NCBI GenBank assembly: GCA_024500155.1
Contig: CM044877.1
Span: 80,584,501 to 80,648,500, forward strand
Direction: 5' to 3'
Origin: Chenopodium formosanum
Taxonomy: Eukaryota > Streptophyta > Magnoliopsida > Caryophyllales > Amaranthaceae
DNA length: 64,000 nt
Shown in pieces: positions 23,493 to 35,913 of this stretch. The stretch's first letter is position 1, and every line of letters begins with the position of its first letter. A program made the position numbers and the translations under genes. The notes under the pieces were generated by a model. It had not been told where the DNA came from and ran no database searches. It saw only the letters and a program-made list of their open reading frames with translations.

Positions 23493-24795
23493 TGTATTCT
23501 ATTACCGTCTTATAATATTTATTGTACTTTTATCTTAATCTTAAGAGTCTACTACAATAATATTCATTGTACATCCGTCTTAATCTAAGAGTAAGATCCT
23601 AAAAATGCCACATTACTTTATAGAGTAAGGACATCTGAATTCTCAGGTTACACATTTTACAGGTGTCCTAGGGTTGTCATTAAACTGAAGGACTTTATAC
23701 CTTTCTAAGCTTTTAATTAAAGTATAATTAATTAATTAATTAAGAATTAGAAGGAAGGAATCCAAGGTTTTGGGACTTAAAAAATGAAGCAACTTGCAGA
23801 ACAGACAACCATTCATGTTTAGGAGTTGCACGTGAGGTTTAATTTCTTAATGATTACCTTCACTCAAGAATATTATACGCACGTGTGCTGAAATTTTATT
23901 TCTATGAGCATACAGCATACTTACTTGTCAAGGCAACTTGTATAGAAAAATTAGTTTTAATGATAAAATAAAACGAGTTTACAATAGATCATTGGTTAGT
24001 TTACATGTTTGTTGCCTAACACTTAATGAAATAATAATTGAACGATAGTGATTTTCTACTAAGTATATACCAAGTATATATTTTTAATTAATCCTACATC
24101 AATTTAATTTACCAACTTATTACTAGATGCAAAATATCATGCAAACATGTTACATTTAAGTTGATTACATCTTTTTCAAGAGAAAATGAATATTACAAAT
24201 GAATTCTATTAATTAGAGGAGTAAAATTACATACCTAATAGTTAAGAAGTTACTATTCATGTATAATAACCTCATTCTAGCTCATCACCATGAGTCCATG
24301 ACTAAAGATAAACCAAAACATCAAATTTAAGTTTCTATCAGTATATTTCAATTCATTATATACAAATGTAATATACTTGAGTACGTGACTTTCAACAACT
24401 TATTCATTTATCTAAATTGAAATAACAATAAGACATTACATATATGTATATGTATATCTGAAATGTGACAACTAGATCCGAGCATAAAGGAGTTAAATTT
24501 GTGCTACAAGGACGCACGTGGGGTTCCATGCACACTTTCTCCCTTCTTAATCCAACAAGTCCAAATATTAATATCACTCCACCCTCTTTTCTTTATGTTG
24601 CCCATCATTTTCCTCTCAACTTCTCTATTGTAAGAGTATCTTCTACATACTGAAGTAGTAAGATTTCTAATTTCTATAATATTGAGATTTGCAGTTATAA
24701 ACTTACAAAGTTATAATAATGTTTACTTTGGTAATTAGTTAGGCTGCTTCTTCGTTCCTTAATTTTTGCATGATGAATATACAATAGTATAAGAA
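23493..24795. other. Intergenic region upstream of the recombinase-like gene
   Basis: No gene recognised. Near 23515-23610 two similar segments with ATTTATTGTACTTTTATCTTAA and CATTGTACATCCGTCTTAAT cores form a short imperfect repeat. The last few hundred bases are the presumed promoter of the downstream gene. Confidence 0.35.
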
Positions 24796-27700
24796 ATGAA
24801 TGAAGCACAAGAAGTTATGGTAAACATGGATGAAGTAGTAGCAGAGCTACAAAGCGAAAGGCGAAAAAATGCCGAGCTTTTGCAAAGGATATCAACTCTA
24901 GAAGCTCAAATACAACATGAAAGAGATAAGAGCTCTTCTGCTTCCCTCATGAAAATTAATGGTCAAGTATGTTTTTTCATTTCATTTCTGATTTTTTATT
25001 TTTTTATTTATTTTTTTTATTTTTTTAATTTCTTGCCTCTTAAGTGAATTTATTTATGTATGATATTGTATTATGGAATATATGAAATTATTGGTAGTTA
25101 ATTCTAAGTTTAATGTGAAATAATATATTCTTCTTAAGTTCATCATTTTTTTTATTTTCTATGAAGTATGTAGGAAGCTAAAGGTTGGTAGTGAAACACT
25201 CCAAGTTAATCTTAGGGATTAAATTAAATCGGATTTAAACATTTGATCAAACACACTTTTTATTTCCAAACTTCCCTATTATTTAGTAAAGATTATTCTA
25301 CATGTATTGATATACACATATATTGAACAAATTTCTCTAAGATTATATTGGACTAAAAGCTTCTACATATCTTGTTTTTATCATTGATCGTATGTAGTAC
25401 GTGAGTAACGAGTCATAAATATTCAAAAATAATAAAAGTTTGGGGTAAGGTTATGTATATCTAACCCTGGCCTAGAACAATAATCTATTATAGGTGAGGA
25501 GCTAGGTTCTTTTTCTTAATGATCGAGGTTGCTTGTATTGAATTGGTTTCGATATGTGAAAAAAATTAATCTCAACTAGATTAAGAAAAATTTGTTGCAA
25601 TGTACATTACTAAAGAGTAATTAATATTATTTCAAGTTACTTAATTTCGATAATTGTGCTAATGTATGTTTTTGGAGTAACCATGAAGCATCTCCTTGCA
25701 TTAGACAGCTTGATCATCTTTAATCTTACTACTTTATAGTTTTTCTTTTGCAGATTAGTAATCCAAATAGTACTGAAGATAGATGCAGCATGAAACATAA
25801 GAGACTAAAGATAGAAAAAAGTGCTGAAAAACTTGATATGAATGACAACAATCTAAGATCTCCAAAAGATTTGAAACATGAGAAGGGTGTTTTAAGTTGG
25901 ATGTGTATGGATAATGAGACACAATCTTTGCTTTTCGACAAATCTAAAGATGTCGAATCTATGTTGGAATGTAAAGGTCATACAGATGATAGTGATGATA
26001 ATGAAGATGAATTGTGCACTTATGAAGATGCACAAGATAATGTGAAAATTGTAGATGAAGAAGGTGTAGGCCAAGCCATTGGTAAAGGAATAACGTGTAT
26101 GAACTCCAAAGAGATTAGAGCGCGAAATAGACTAAATGAGATAGATGTTTCGAGCATGAGTCAAAAATTGGAACAAGATTGGGAAGAAGTGAAGAAAAGT
26201 AAAGGATTTAGAAACTTGTCTTTACAAAAGAAGCCTCCTAAAGTTGGTTTTTGCCCCAAAGAAGTTAGGGGAATATTGGAGTCTTGTGTGCTTGATATGA
26301 AGAATGCTCAGGCTCATACCATGAGGAAGATAATAGTTTTCGCGTCATTAGGCCTAAGGCATGGGTGTGATGATATGTATGAACTAAACTTCAACCATTT
26401 CAACATTTTGAGGAAAGGGGAGCCTTATATATCACAAAGTAATCCAGGGGTAACCAATGAAATAAGTTCTTGTATTATAAATGATTTCTTGTTGTTTGTT
26501 GTGCTTCAATTCATAACTAGTAAGATGTAAGTTTGGTTGTTTATTTCATGTATTATTACAGGAGCATGTTTTATTCGAAAATCCTGGAGTGAGGAGGAAG
26601 GTGTTTTACCCCAATCGCCACAACCAAGTGTTATGTCCTGTTCGGATACTAGAGGAGGAACAAGCTATGCGCCCATGTGATGTTACATGTCCATCATGCT
26701 TGTTTCTGAGCATCAAATATGGTGGGAGTACAAGAAACATTCCGCAAAATGAGTAAGGCTTCCTTACTATTACTAAGAAATACTTATCTGAACTTATTAC
26801 ACCTTATCATAACTTACATGGAGTTATCAATTTAATCTTGCACGTAACTATATATATAGCTCTATCTTAGCTAATGAAAATACAAATTTACATATGTATA
26901 TTGTACTTGTGACCTAATATAAGTATGTAACATTCTGTGAGTTGCAAAAGATATGTAAGGCAACGAATGGGACGAAACAAGCTGAAGTCATTTGGTCCAC
27001 TCATCTGCCTTATGGCGAGGCTAGTCAATGTTAGAACGGGGAGTTTCTTCTTCAAGGCACTTGGTATCACATTGCTCTTTATGGCAGGTTTTCCTGATGA
27101 CATTGTTCAGATGGAAACTAAGTACAGGAGCTTAGACCTGTTGCAGAAGTACTACAGGTATGTAAATTCAGTATGTACTCAATGTATTAGGTTCTAACTA
27201 TAATTATGTCAATTACAATATCGATCTTTTGTATTTGTATTGAACTTAATTACAGAACAGATGAAGATGCAGCAGGGGAGGAGCTTTTCCTTGCAAAATC
27301 TTCAGCTTCTAAACTTGTAAGATGATTTCTTTTTAGTTGATTCACGGTATTATACTAGCATTTATTTTGTTTAGACAGCCTATCTATCTTTGGCTCGTAA
27401 TATGAGACATTTTTTGTGTAATTTCCTTAGGCTAGTCCTGAATTTGAGAAGATTAATACAAAGACAACAAATAGATCAAAAGAAAAGCAGCAGCAAACTG
27501 CAAGTTCTGCAAGGAATGGAAACTCACAAAGGCCTTCACAAGCAACAACCACAATACCTCATGTCAAGCCTAAAGCAGCATTTCAGACTATGCCATCATC
27601 AAATCATACAATCTTCAACTCCCTGCAACCTAATATATTTTACAATCAACATCCTTTATGTCCGAATGGTCCGATGTTGTTCCCACCTCGGCCAGCTAAT

Positions 27701-27925
27701 GGAATGCCACCTTTGATGTATTGGCCTGTGGTTCAGAATGCATATCCTACTTGCCCTCACCCGGCTTCAACTTATGAATGTCGGTCTTTAGATGGAATTT
27801 ATCGGAGCCATTACATGCCAGTCCATCCATGGCCTTGTTATAGCCAAGGACTAAGAACACGCGTTGATGTTGATTCAAACGAAGCTGTCATTACAGAGTC
27901 TGCTAGCAGTACTGAGCATAAGTAA
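24796..27925 (+). CDS. Plant nuclear-type protein with a tyrosine-recombinase-like domain, 606 aa
   Basis: Six exons: 24796-24966, 25754-26449, 26562-26752, 26951-27157, 27256-27316, 27431-27925; the sum (1,821 nt) is in frame. A short coiled coil (about residues 10-50) is followed by a charged region with an acidic patch (DDSDDNEDE, near 110). Residues about 215-275 (KKPPKVGFCPKEVRG to SLGLRHGCDDMYELNF) and 290-425 look like the catalytic fold of tyrosine recombinases. The block LGITLLFMAGFPDDIV...KYRSLDLLQKYYR parallels the region around the His-x-x-Arg, Gly-His and Tyr motifs. The His-x-x-Arg site reads FFKA and the Gly-His site KY, so catalysis is unlikely. The tail is rich in Pro/Gln/Ser. 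I do not know a named function. A Crypton-derived domesticated protein is my inference; a plant-specific protein of unknown function is the safe call. Confidence 0.8.
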
Positions 27926-28289
27926 ACTCTAGTCAGGTTGCATTGTGCAAAGACTTTTCTATGTTGCCGCCTTTACCCACCATTGTCCACTGATATAATG
28001 CATTTGCACCCTTTTTTTTTCTTTTTTATTGGAGGAACAGAAAAGAAAAAGAAAATTTTATTTCTTGATATTATAAAATAAATAAAATTTGGCTCTTATT
28101 GGTTCATTTTCTTAAAATGAAAACTTCAGTAGTGAGATTACTAATTTACTATACATAAACACCAATAGCAACATAATTTTAATAGTGACTTATTTTGGAC
28201 TATATATAGTACACTTTGTTATGATCAACTGCAAGAAGAATAATAACAACCAAGATATAAGTAGTACTAATTCTAATCTACTATGTATT
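27926..28289. other. Spacer between convergent genes
   Basis: A 364-bp AT-rich gap holding the 3' ends of the recombinase-like gene (+) and the SEC14-like gene (-). A-rich and T-rich runs are probably polyadenylation regions of the two genes. Nothing else seen. Confidence 0.4.
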
Positions 28290-29721
28290 TCAACTTGTCT
28301 TCGAATCTGCAGTGTTTACCAACTTCAACTGCAGACCTTTTAATTGTTCTGAAAATCTTTGCAACACCTGTTTAGTCTCTCCAAGTGCTGCTTCCATAGC
28401 GCGAAATCTTTTCTCTGCTTCATCTGCTGTGATTTGCAGCTGTTTTATTGTTTCTGACAATGGTGCATTATCTTCTCCTTCATTTGTGAATTGCTCGTTT
28501 TTGTAATCTGGTGAGCTTTGAGCACTCAACCAGGTTTGTTCCACTTTCATTGTATCATCATAATACTCTTCAATCTTATTAGACTTAAGAAGCTGTAAAA
28601 TCTCCGGATCATTCCATGGTCCTTTATCGCTTAACATACATCCACCATGATCAGAACACAAGCATTCTCCACCAAGGAAACTTGGCAAATTACTTGGATC
28701 GATAGCCTCAACGAGTTTACTTCTGAAGTTAGTCCCTAAAACCTGCACATATTCTTTTATTAGTCCTGATGCATTGAAAACACGTTTCAAAATTATTATT
28801 TTTTTGAACAATAATTTAATTCCCTGTAAAGTTAGCATTATTTTGCTTCTTTACCTATTTGAAAAGAACAATTTTTTTAAGGACCAAATAAACAAGCACC
28901 TGTATCTTTGCAGCAGTATGTGCATCAAGAAAAGTCTTCAGAGCCTTCCAAAGAGCGCGAAAACCAGACCCTGCATTGACAATGTAAAGGCTGTTCAGAG
29001 TATCAGGATAGTAATTGCTATCAATCTTCTGAAACTCCAAGAACAGATATCTTGCTTGTTTAGAGAAGCTAGAGATTCCAATCCCCTTCACATCTAGAAT
29101 AGCTGTGGTTGAACCAATTCGCTTCCCTGCAGAAACTGTACAAGCAGGGTACCTCAATCGCGCTGTTTTTTCCTGCTCATACACATGATGCTTCACCAGC
29201 CTATCAAGAGTTGTTCTCTGAAGAAGTCCCTCAAGGTCTAACATCCCCATCCTCTCAATATACACTGGCCTCCCACTTCTATCCACACCATGATAACCAT
29301 GAGGATAAAACTTTTGAACATCTTTGTATTCCTCAAACTTAAACTCTTTAGCAATCGCGTCAACCCCAAACTCCTCCCTCCATTTTAGATGATTGAGAAA
29401 TGATTCTTTAGCTTTTGAGATATCATAGTCTTTTGTATGCAAAAACCTCAATAAAGTATGATAATCATATGGCTTCCTATCTGCTACAATCTGCCTGTCC
29501 TGCTCTTGAAGCAGTGCTTCGCGTAACTGTTGTACAGCTTGATCATCATTAGGATCATGTACATCCTCTATCTCATCACCTTTGTTCCTCCAAACTTTTT
29601 TCCCTAAAATTTGTAACACCTTAAAAGACGAAGACATTTTTCTAGGACTAAAACTAATACAACAAGACTCACGGATCGCGCTCTTAAAATATCTAAACAA
29701 TTTCTTAACCATAAGTAACAT
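28290..29721 (-). CDS. SEC14-like phosphatidylinositol transfer protein
   Basis: Two exons on the minus strand: 29721-28900 and 28742-28290, joined in phase 0 (KIQ|VLGTNF). The start is either 29721 (424 aa) or the internal ATG at 29637 (MSSSFKVLQ, 396 aa); further 5' exons cannot be excluded. A CRAL-TRIO N-terminal segment (DYHTLLRFLHTKDYDISKAK) is followed by the CRAL-TRIO lipid-binding domain: GYHGVDRSGRPVYIERMG, STTAILDVKGIG, NYYPDTLNSLYIVNAG, and the family hallmark LPSFLGGECLCSDHGGC with SDKGPWNDPEI. A coiled coil near the C-terminus (about the last 50 residues) replaces the nodulin domain of the longer SFH proteins. Family role: exchange of phosphatidylinositol and phosphatidylcholine to support phosphoinositide signalling and membrane traffic. 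Confidence 0.9.
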
Positions 29722-31666
29722 AATTTTTTTTGCCTTACATGGTCCGCATAGAATATTTTGTGTTACCTAAATAGAGTATGTCTTCTTAGATTAACCTACC
29801 TACAGATTCCTGAAACCTTTTCCATACAATCCATAGTTGAAATCAAGTGCAAATGCTTTTTAAAGAGAAAAATCAGAGAATCTATGTTGCTGCTTACTAA
29901 AGGAATGTATGTTACACCTTACATAGTTACATGCATCATAACATTCATGTTGTCATGTGGCCTGATAGTAGTAAAACAGAAGCTGTAAACCGGACTTGCT
30001 GTACTAGCCGAATCGGCCCGGCTAGCTTGGGCCTGATTGCAGCTTTCCTCATTGGAAGTTTAGACCAAGCTAGGCCCATGAACTTAAGGCAAAATGTGTG
30101 TTAGTTGAAGAGTTGTTAGTCTCTTTAAATGGCTTTATCACTGTTTTATTCAGAATACGGAGTAATCTTTAAACTTATTAACCTTTATATAGTCTCAACG
30201 ACGTACTCGAAAGTACTAAATTCTTATATCCATGATAATTCATGTTCAAAACCTTAACTTATTTGTGGGACATATTTGGGTTACCAACTTACCATTATCA
30301 AGTCTCTTTTTTAAAAGCTTTCATCTTTCACTAATTTCAACGGCAAATCAATTCATTAGGGCGCCAAAATTACCTTGAAATTGACGACTATAAATCAAAT
30401 TAAAGTTCATGTATCTTTATCAAACAATTTATCACTACATTAACTTAAACAAAAAAAAATAAATTAAAAAGAGGTTCATACATCTACACTTCATTAACTT
30501 AAACAAAAAAAATCACCATGAATAACAAAAAAAAAATGATTTTAGATTAATACAAGTAACCTGCAATTCTATTTAATATATTAGTTTATTAGAAAGAGTG
30601 TTTAATGAATTTATTGTTTAGCTAAGCATCATTAACTCCATTGCCCTCAAATAACCTACAAAATCATTAGTTTAATTTGGAAACAAGATATGAATAATTG
30701 GATCCTTACCTACTCTAGTATCATATTGGAATCTTTTTCTTACAATATGTCCCACTATACATATAAATATATAATATAAGGTTATGCATGTGCTATGATT
30801 TTATGGTCCACTATATATTATAATTTGCTACATTCTACATTTTTCTGAAATTGACTTTTTCTATGTAACACTCCCTTTAATTTTTGGGCCATTCCAAGTT
30901 GTAATTATACAAGTATATGATATTCACATAACACAAGCCACCGACACTAATAATGGATAAGGATTTAAGGAATGTAAATGATTTCTATTTACCCTACTTG
31001 CTGCTTCACTATCAAATGCAAGTACAATAATTATTGGCTTAGGTTGTACTCAGTAAATGAGTTTTTACTGTACTATTAGACATTTAAATGAGCCGAGTCA
31101 AGTTTGAGTATTACTCGATCTATGCATGGTTAAAATTAGTTATTATACGGATCAAAATAGTTAGATTTGAGCTTCTGAAGTTAAATAATAAACCAATTGA
31201 ACTCTAAATTATCTTCAAAATGAAAAGAAAAAAAAATTTATTTACTCTTTAATTCTTTATTTATCAACATAAATCACGATGAATTACAATGATATAGAAT
31301 GATAATGTAATTTGAACTAGTAAATATCACGAGAAGTAATTATATATGACTAGAGTAATACGGTCAATACATTATGGCATTTAAAAAAAAGAAGGGAGAT
31401 ACATTAATTGACAATTCCCTCACATCTTACAAAGGAAACACCACTTTTACTAACAGTCTAACATGCATATTGCACTCATTACATGAAAGCAAAGAAGCTT
31501 ACAATATGATGGTATATGCAATCATTAAGATAACTATACCATTATATATAGAACTAAAATGATAAGAACACCATTTTATTCTAATACTTAATAATTAGCA
31601 CATATTAGTAACATTAATTAATCCATGCATAACAAGGATTAATATATAGTTGCTGATGATGATGAT
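29722..31666. other. Intergenic region
   Basis: Upstream of the SEC14-like gene and downstream of the peroxidase gene. AT-rich with poly-A tracts; a short GC-richer patch at about 29990-30085 (GGCCCGGCTAGCTTGGGCC) is palindromic in part. No gene or complete element recognised. Confidence 0.4.
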
Positions 31667-34295
31667 CTAATGAAGCTTGTTTACAACACTGCATTGCTTC
31701 CTAATCTCACCCTTAGAGCCAGTAAGTGGGTTATTCTCAGACAAAATGGTTAGGGCCCTTGAAAACTCCTTAAAAAAGTAGTCTTGGTTTTTAGCCATTT
31801 TAACCACATATGGTCTAGTCCTCTTGTCTGTGGCTAGTTGATGGTCCACAATGAGTAAACCCTTGCTGTCCAATATGTTCCGGTAGTAGTTGTTGTCGAA
31901 AATCATAGGGGTACCACGGTCATTTCTCACGTATTGGACCGCCTTTGGGTCTGGGATCGGGTCATAACATTTCTTTAGCATGTGTGGTACATGGTCCGGG
32001 TTCAAGTTTGGGTCGACTTCCGGGTACAACCTGTGGACCAGCTTTGTACAATGGGTTCTGCCCACACTATGAGCTCCTGTTGAAGGTTAAATTGAATAAT
32101 TATTAACTACCAACTTTAGTTGGCTTTCTAATTTTTTTGGTTAAGGTTCACTATCTAAGCATTAATTATTTTTATTAGGGTTTTGGCCCTTGTGGGTCCA
32201 TAATTACACCTTAATTATATCCAAAAGAAAGTACTTAATCAATGGTTGTGATTAAGAAGTTAATTAATCAAAGTAATTAGTAGTACTCTATATATATTCA
32301 TTAGACAAATTTGGTAAATAGATTGAAATCTTGGAAGAGAAGGTCAAAAAAAAACTTTGTTGGATGTCACTTACAAGACTCAAAAGTAAAGTTTATTTGA
32401 GTGGAATATATATTCAAAAGTAAAATGAAACTTGAGTAGATCAAAGAAGAATATTAAATTGAATTGCTTGAACACTTTGTGATGGTATCTTTGGATAATT
32501 GAAAATGGGATGATGAGATTCATGTGATAAACCCCACATATATAGTTACTTTGCTTTAATTTGTCTATATGCATATTGAAAACTACTTTTGTTTTCAAAA
32601 TTGGTGAGATTATATTTGAAATACATGTTTCAAGTAATTTGTCATAAAATAAAGAATATCTACGGATGTAAATGAGATTTAAAATCTACGTACAAGTATA
32701 TATTTAAAAATTTAATTTTATAACAACCAACTAAATTACGCCTCACTTACATGTGTTCCATTATTATTATTATAATGATTCGTGTATGACATAATGTATG
32801 ATCATAAAATTATTTTATGTATGTGAGAACCGTCGTACGTATAAGCATATATTAAGATGTATGTATAGTGGTAAGGACAAGCATGTAAACAAGAAATGAT
32901 GAATAAAGTTACCTAGCAAAGCAACAACTCCTTTAGAGTCAATTCCAATGGACTTAAACCTATCAAGTACCATACTCATGCTCTCATTGTGGTCTGGGAG
33001 ATATTGCTCCAATATCTCTGCTCTGCTCCTTCTTCCATCCCTCCTTCCTGTTTTCAAAGGAATGTGGGGTCCTCCTAACTAGAAAAAAAAAACAAATAAC
33101 ATCGATTAATCTTCCTGTTAGACTTGGACACGTACGCCTAATGCGAGTTTTGTTTTTAAAATTAAGGGTAATCACCTGAACAATGCCGTCTCTAGCGGAT
33201 AAAACAAGAATATCAGCACAAGAAACAACGCCGGGACACTCTCTTTCAACAGCCTCCTTGATGGTGTCAAGGTACCTAAAGTTTCTTAACCCAAAGCTCC
33301 TATCCATTTCCTTCTCTGACATCATCCTCCTTGTTGAATCCAGCAGCAATGATGCATCACATGACTAACATACATACATACATACATAGCCTAATTAATA
33401 TATTTAATTATCTTAATCTCATAAAGTACTTATAATTGTTTAAAGATAAATTATCTTAGATTCTCTCAAGTGCACTTTAAAGCTCAAAAAATAATTAAAT
33501 TAGTAAAATTCCAATGATTTCTTTTTTTGAGTTGTCACATGTTAATACTACACTTCATTTTATGCTCTTTTTAACCTTTTATTATGACCAAATTCTAACA
33601 TAAATATGGATGCTTTTATATTTTAAATGAAACTTCATAAATTCAACCTTCATGCTTGTTTTTTTACTAGAAAATGTATGGATAAAGTTCAGGTTTGGAC
33701 TGTTTTCGGATCGATTTTAGATTATGCTCAAACTATAAAAAAAAATATGTAAAATGCTTGACAAAATATGATAAATGGAACATATTCAAGCTCTTCAAAC
33801 TATAGCATTAGCTCTATTTCGAGTTTCTATCACTAGCTTACGTTCAAGTTCAAATCAGGTCATGCAGTACGACAATTAAGCTAATTGGCATCCACATTGT
33901 TCAAGTCCAAATTATATACTCATATATACACATACATCACTAGTTAAGTCATCCATATAATAACAACCTTTATAATTTTTACATATTACAGTACGTGAAT
34001 AGTGTGAAAGTCAAAGTGTGTCATCTAAAAAATATCGAGGAAGTATAAGTTAGTTAGTTACCTCAACAGCACAGTCATGGAAGATGTTCCTAAGCCAAGA
34101 AAAAGCAGTATTTTTATGGCGTTTGTAAAGAAGCTTGACTTGTTCTTTGATGATATCTTCAGCTTGAGGACAAGTGTCCTTGTAGTAATTCATAACAAGC
34201 CCAACAACTTTTTCTTCTGCATTATTTTCTGCAAATGCTGCTGAGAAAGATAACACAACAACTATGAACATAAACAACAAAGTTTTGAATCCCAT
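31667..34295 (-). CDS. PER42: Class III peroxidase, PER42/PRXR1-like, 332 aa
   Basis: Four exons on the minus strand: 34295-34062, 33364-33176, 33078-32913, 32076-31667; the total of 999 nt is in frame with intact GT-AG junctions. A signal peptide (MGFKTLLFMFIVVVLSFSAA) suggests secretion to the apoplast or cell wall. The distal haem site reads RNIFHDCAVESCDASLLLDS (catalytic Arg and His), and the proximal His lies in GAHSVGRTHC across the last junction. Conserved cysteines are present. KLVHRLYPEVDP, DPKAVQYVRNDRGTPM and NPLTGSKGEIRKQC are the features I recall from Arabidopsis PER42/PRXR1, so the symbol marks likely orthology. Family role: H2O2-dependent oxidation of phenolics, lignin and wall metabolism. 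About 1.6 kb of promoter space lies upstream. Confidence 0.92.
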
Positions 34296-35913
34296 TTTTT
34301 TTCTCTCTTTTTCTCTAGTTTTTGGTTTTTTTGCCCCACTTTTCTGAATTCTTGTACACCTTTGTTACTCCTTAAATAATGGAACTTGAGTAGTGTACTA
34401 TGTGAGTGACTATGTAAGTAAGTGATAAGGTATTGTACTAGTGGCCACTTGGCACTAATGTATGCGTTAATTAACACGACTACAAGATTACTTGGTACGT
34501 ACTTCTTTTGTTCCATTAGCTGTTATTTTGGCAATTCGAAAAATAAACCTTCATCTATAATTTGTCTCAAAATGTTTTGGTAAAATGTTACGGAGTACTT
34601 CTTACAATATTATAATACGGTCAACTATAAATTTATTCATTATCTTTCTAAATATAATTCGTGTTTGAGAGAAATTTATTCGAAAATATGTGTATTAATA
34701 GATGATGGAACTATATATAGATTAAAAATTAACTAAGTTATATGGTAAATATTCCTTTAGAAAATTAATTTGCTTTTAGGAGTTTTAGCCTTTATTTCAT
34801 CAATTTCCTGCAGTTACCATCAGCTTTGGATCCCACCTTACTAACTTTGAATTTTCTTGTTATTATGTTTTTAAATTATTGGGTTATTATAATGTTGCTT
34901 GTTTTGGGAGTTATGGATTGATGGACAGATGGGTTTATGCATTCATATGAAATTTATACAAACAATAATTTAGAATCTAGTGAATTGTGAACAATTGATA
35001 TTAAAAACAAGTTGGTATAATAATTTGGACTTTTAACAAGTACCCAGAAATGCAGTATATAATTTGTTCACAAGTTGCCTAAAATACATATATTTAATCA
35101 TGCTTGAAAAAACAATGCAATCAGACATATACACCATAAATTTTGGCATGTCACTAAACTTAGCCATTGATAAATGAGGACAATAACAGAATTCAACCAA
35201 ATATAATGAGGAATTCAATGCTATAGTCCTTATTCTAATCATAGTGAATAGTGAAATCATTATCCCTAGTGATATTTTTACTTTAGTTCGTATAGTATTC
35301 AATTGACCAGACCTAACAAAACTGATCCAACCCGAACAAACTTCTAATTGAATTATTTGATTAATAACTTGAGCCGATATCAACACGACACAACACAACC
35401 TAACCTAGCCTACATTTAATTGATTTTTTGTGTGAAAAAGAAAAGAATAATCAACTCAATATATTGCCCACGCCTCAACCGAAACCAAACTGAATAATTC
35501 TTCTCTAATGACTTGAATCAAAATCACATCCAAACGACTTGTTTCCACCTTCATGTTTGGACCATTTCATTATCTGCTTCACCTTCTTTTGTTATTTGTG
35601 TTTTTTTTAGGTCTTTTTCCTGGGTGGACCAGCTATATGTCCAAGCAGCAGTATTCAGTCAATTCACAAATCAGAAAATGAACTCAAATTTCAAACATTT
35701 GCTATGCAGGTTTTCTTTCCAATCAAATCCAACAAAATATTACCTGAGCTTGAGCTCAACTATGATTTAAGCTACAAAAAAGTAACTAACATTGCAAATA
35801 TGTCCTTTAAAATGCATAATAGCATGTATCTTTACATGCATTGTAACTCCGTTCTGATTCTATAAGAACCTGTGACTGCGATTAGCTCTAGGTACTAATG
35901 ACACTAAATTTCT
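34296..35913. other. Intergenic region, peroxidase promoter side
   Basis: The first few hundred bases are the presumed peroxidase promoter. Around 35290-35480 scattered CCAACCCGAAC, CGACACAACACAACC and similar words look like a decayed GACCCGA-family repeat without clear ends. No gene recognised. Confidence 0.4.

Noticed and set aside
28774..29342. Plus-strand frames opposite the SEC14-like exons
   Set aside because: They are antisense shadows of a strongly conserved coding sequence.
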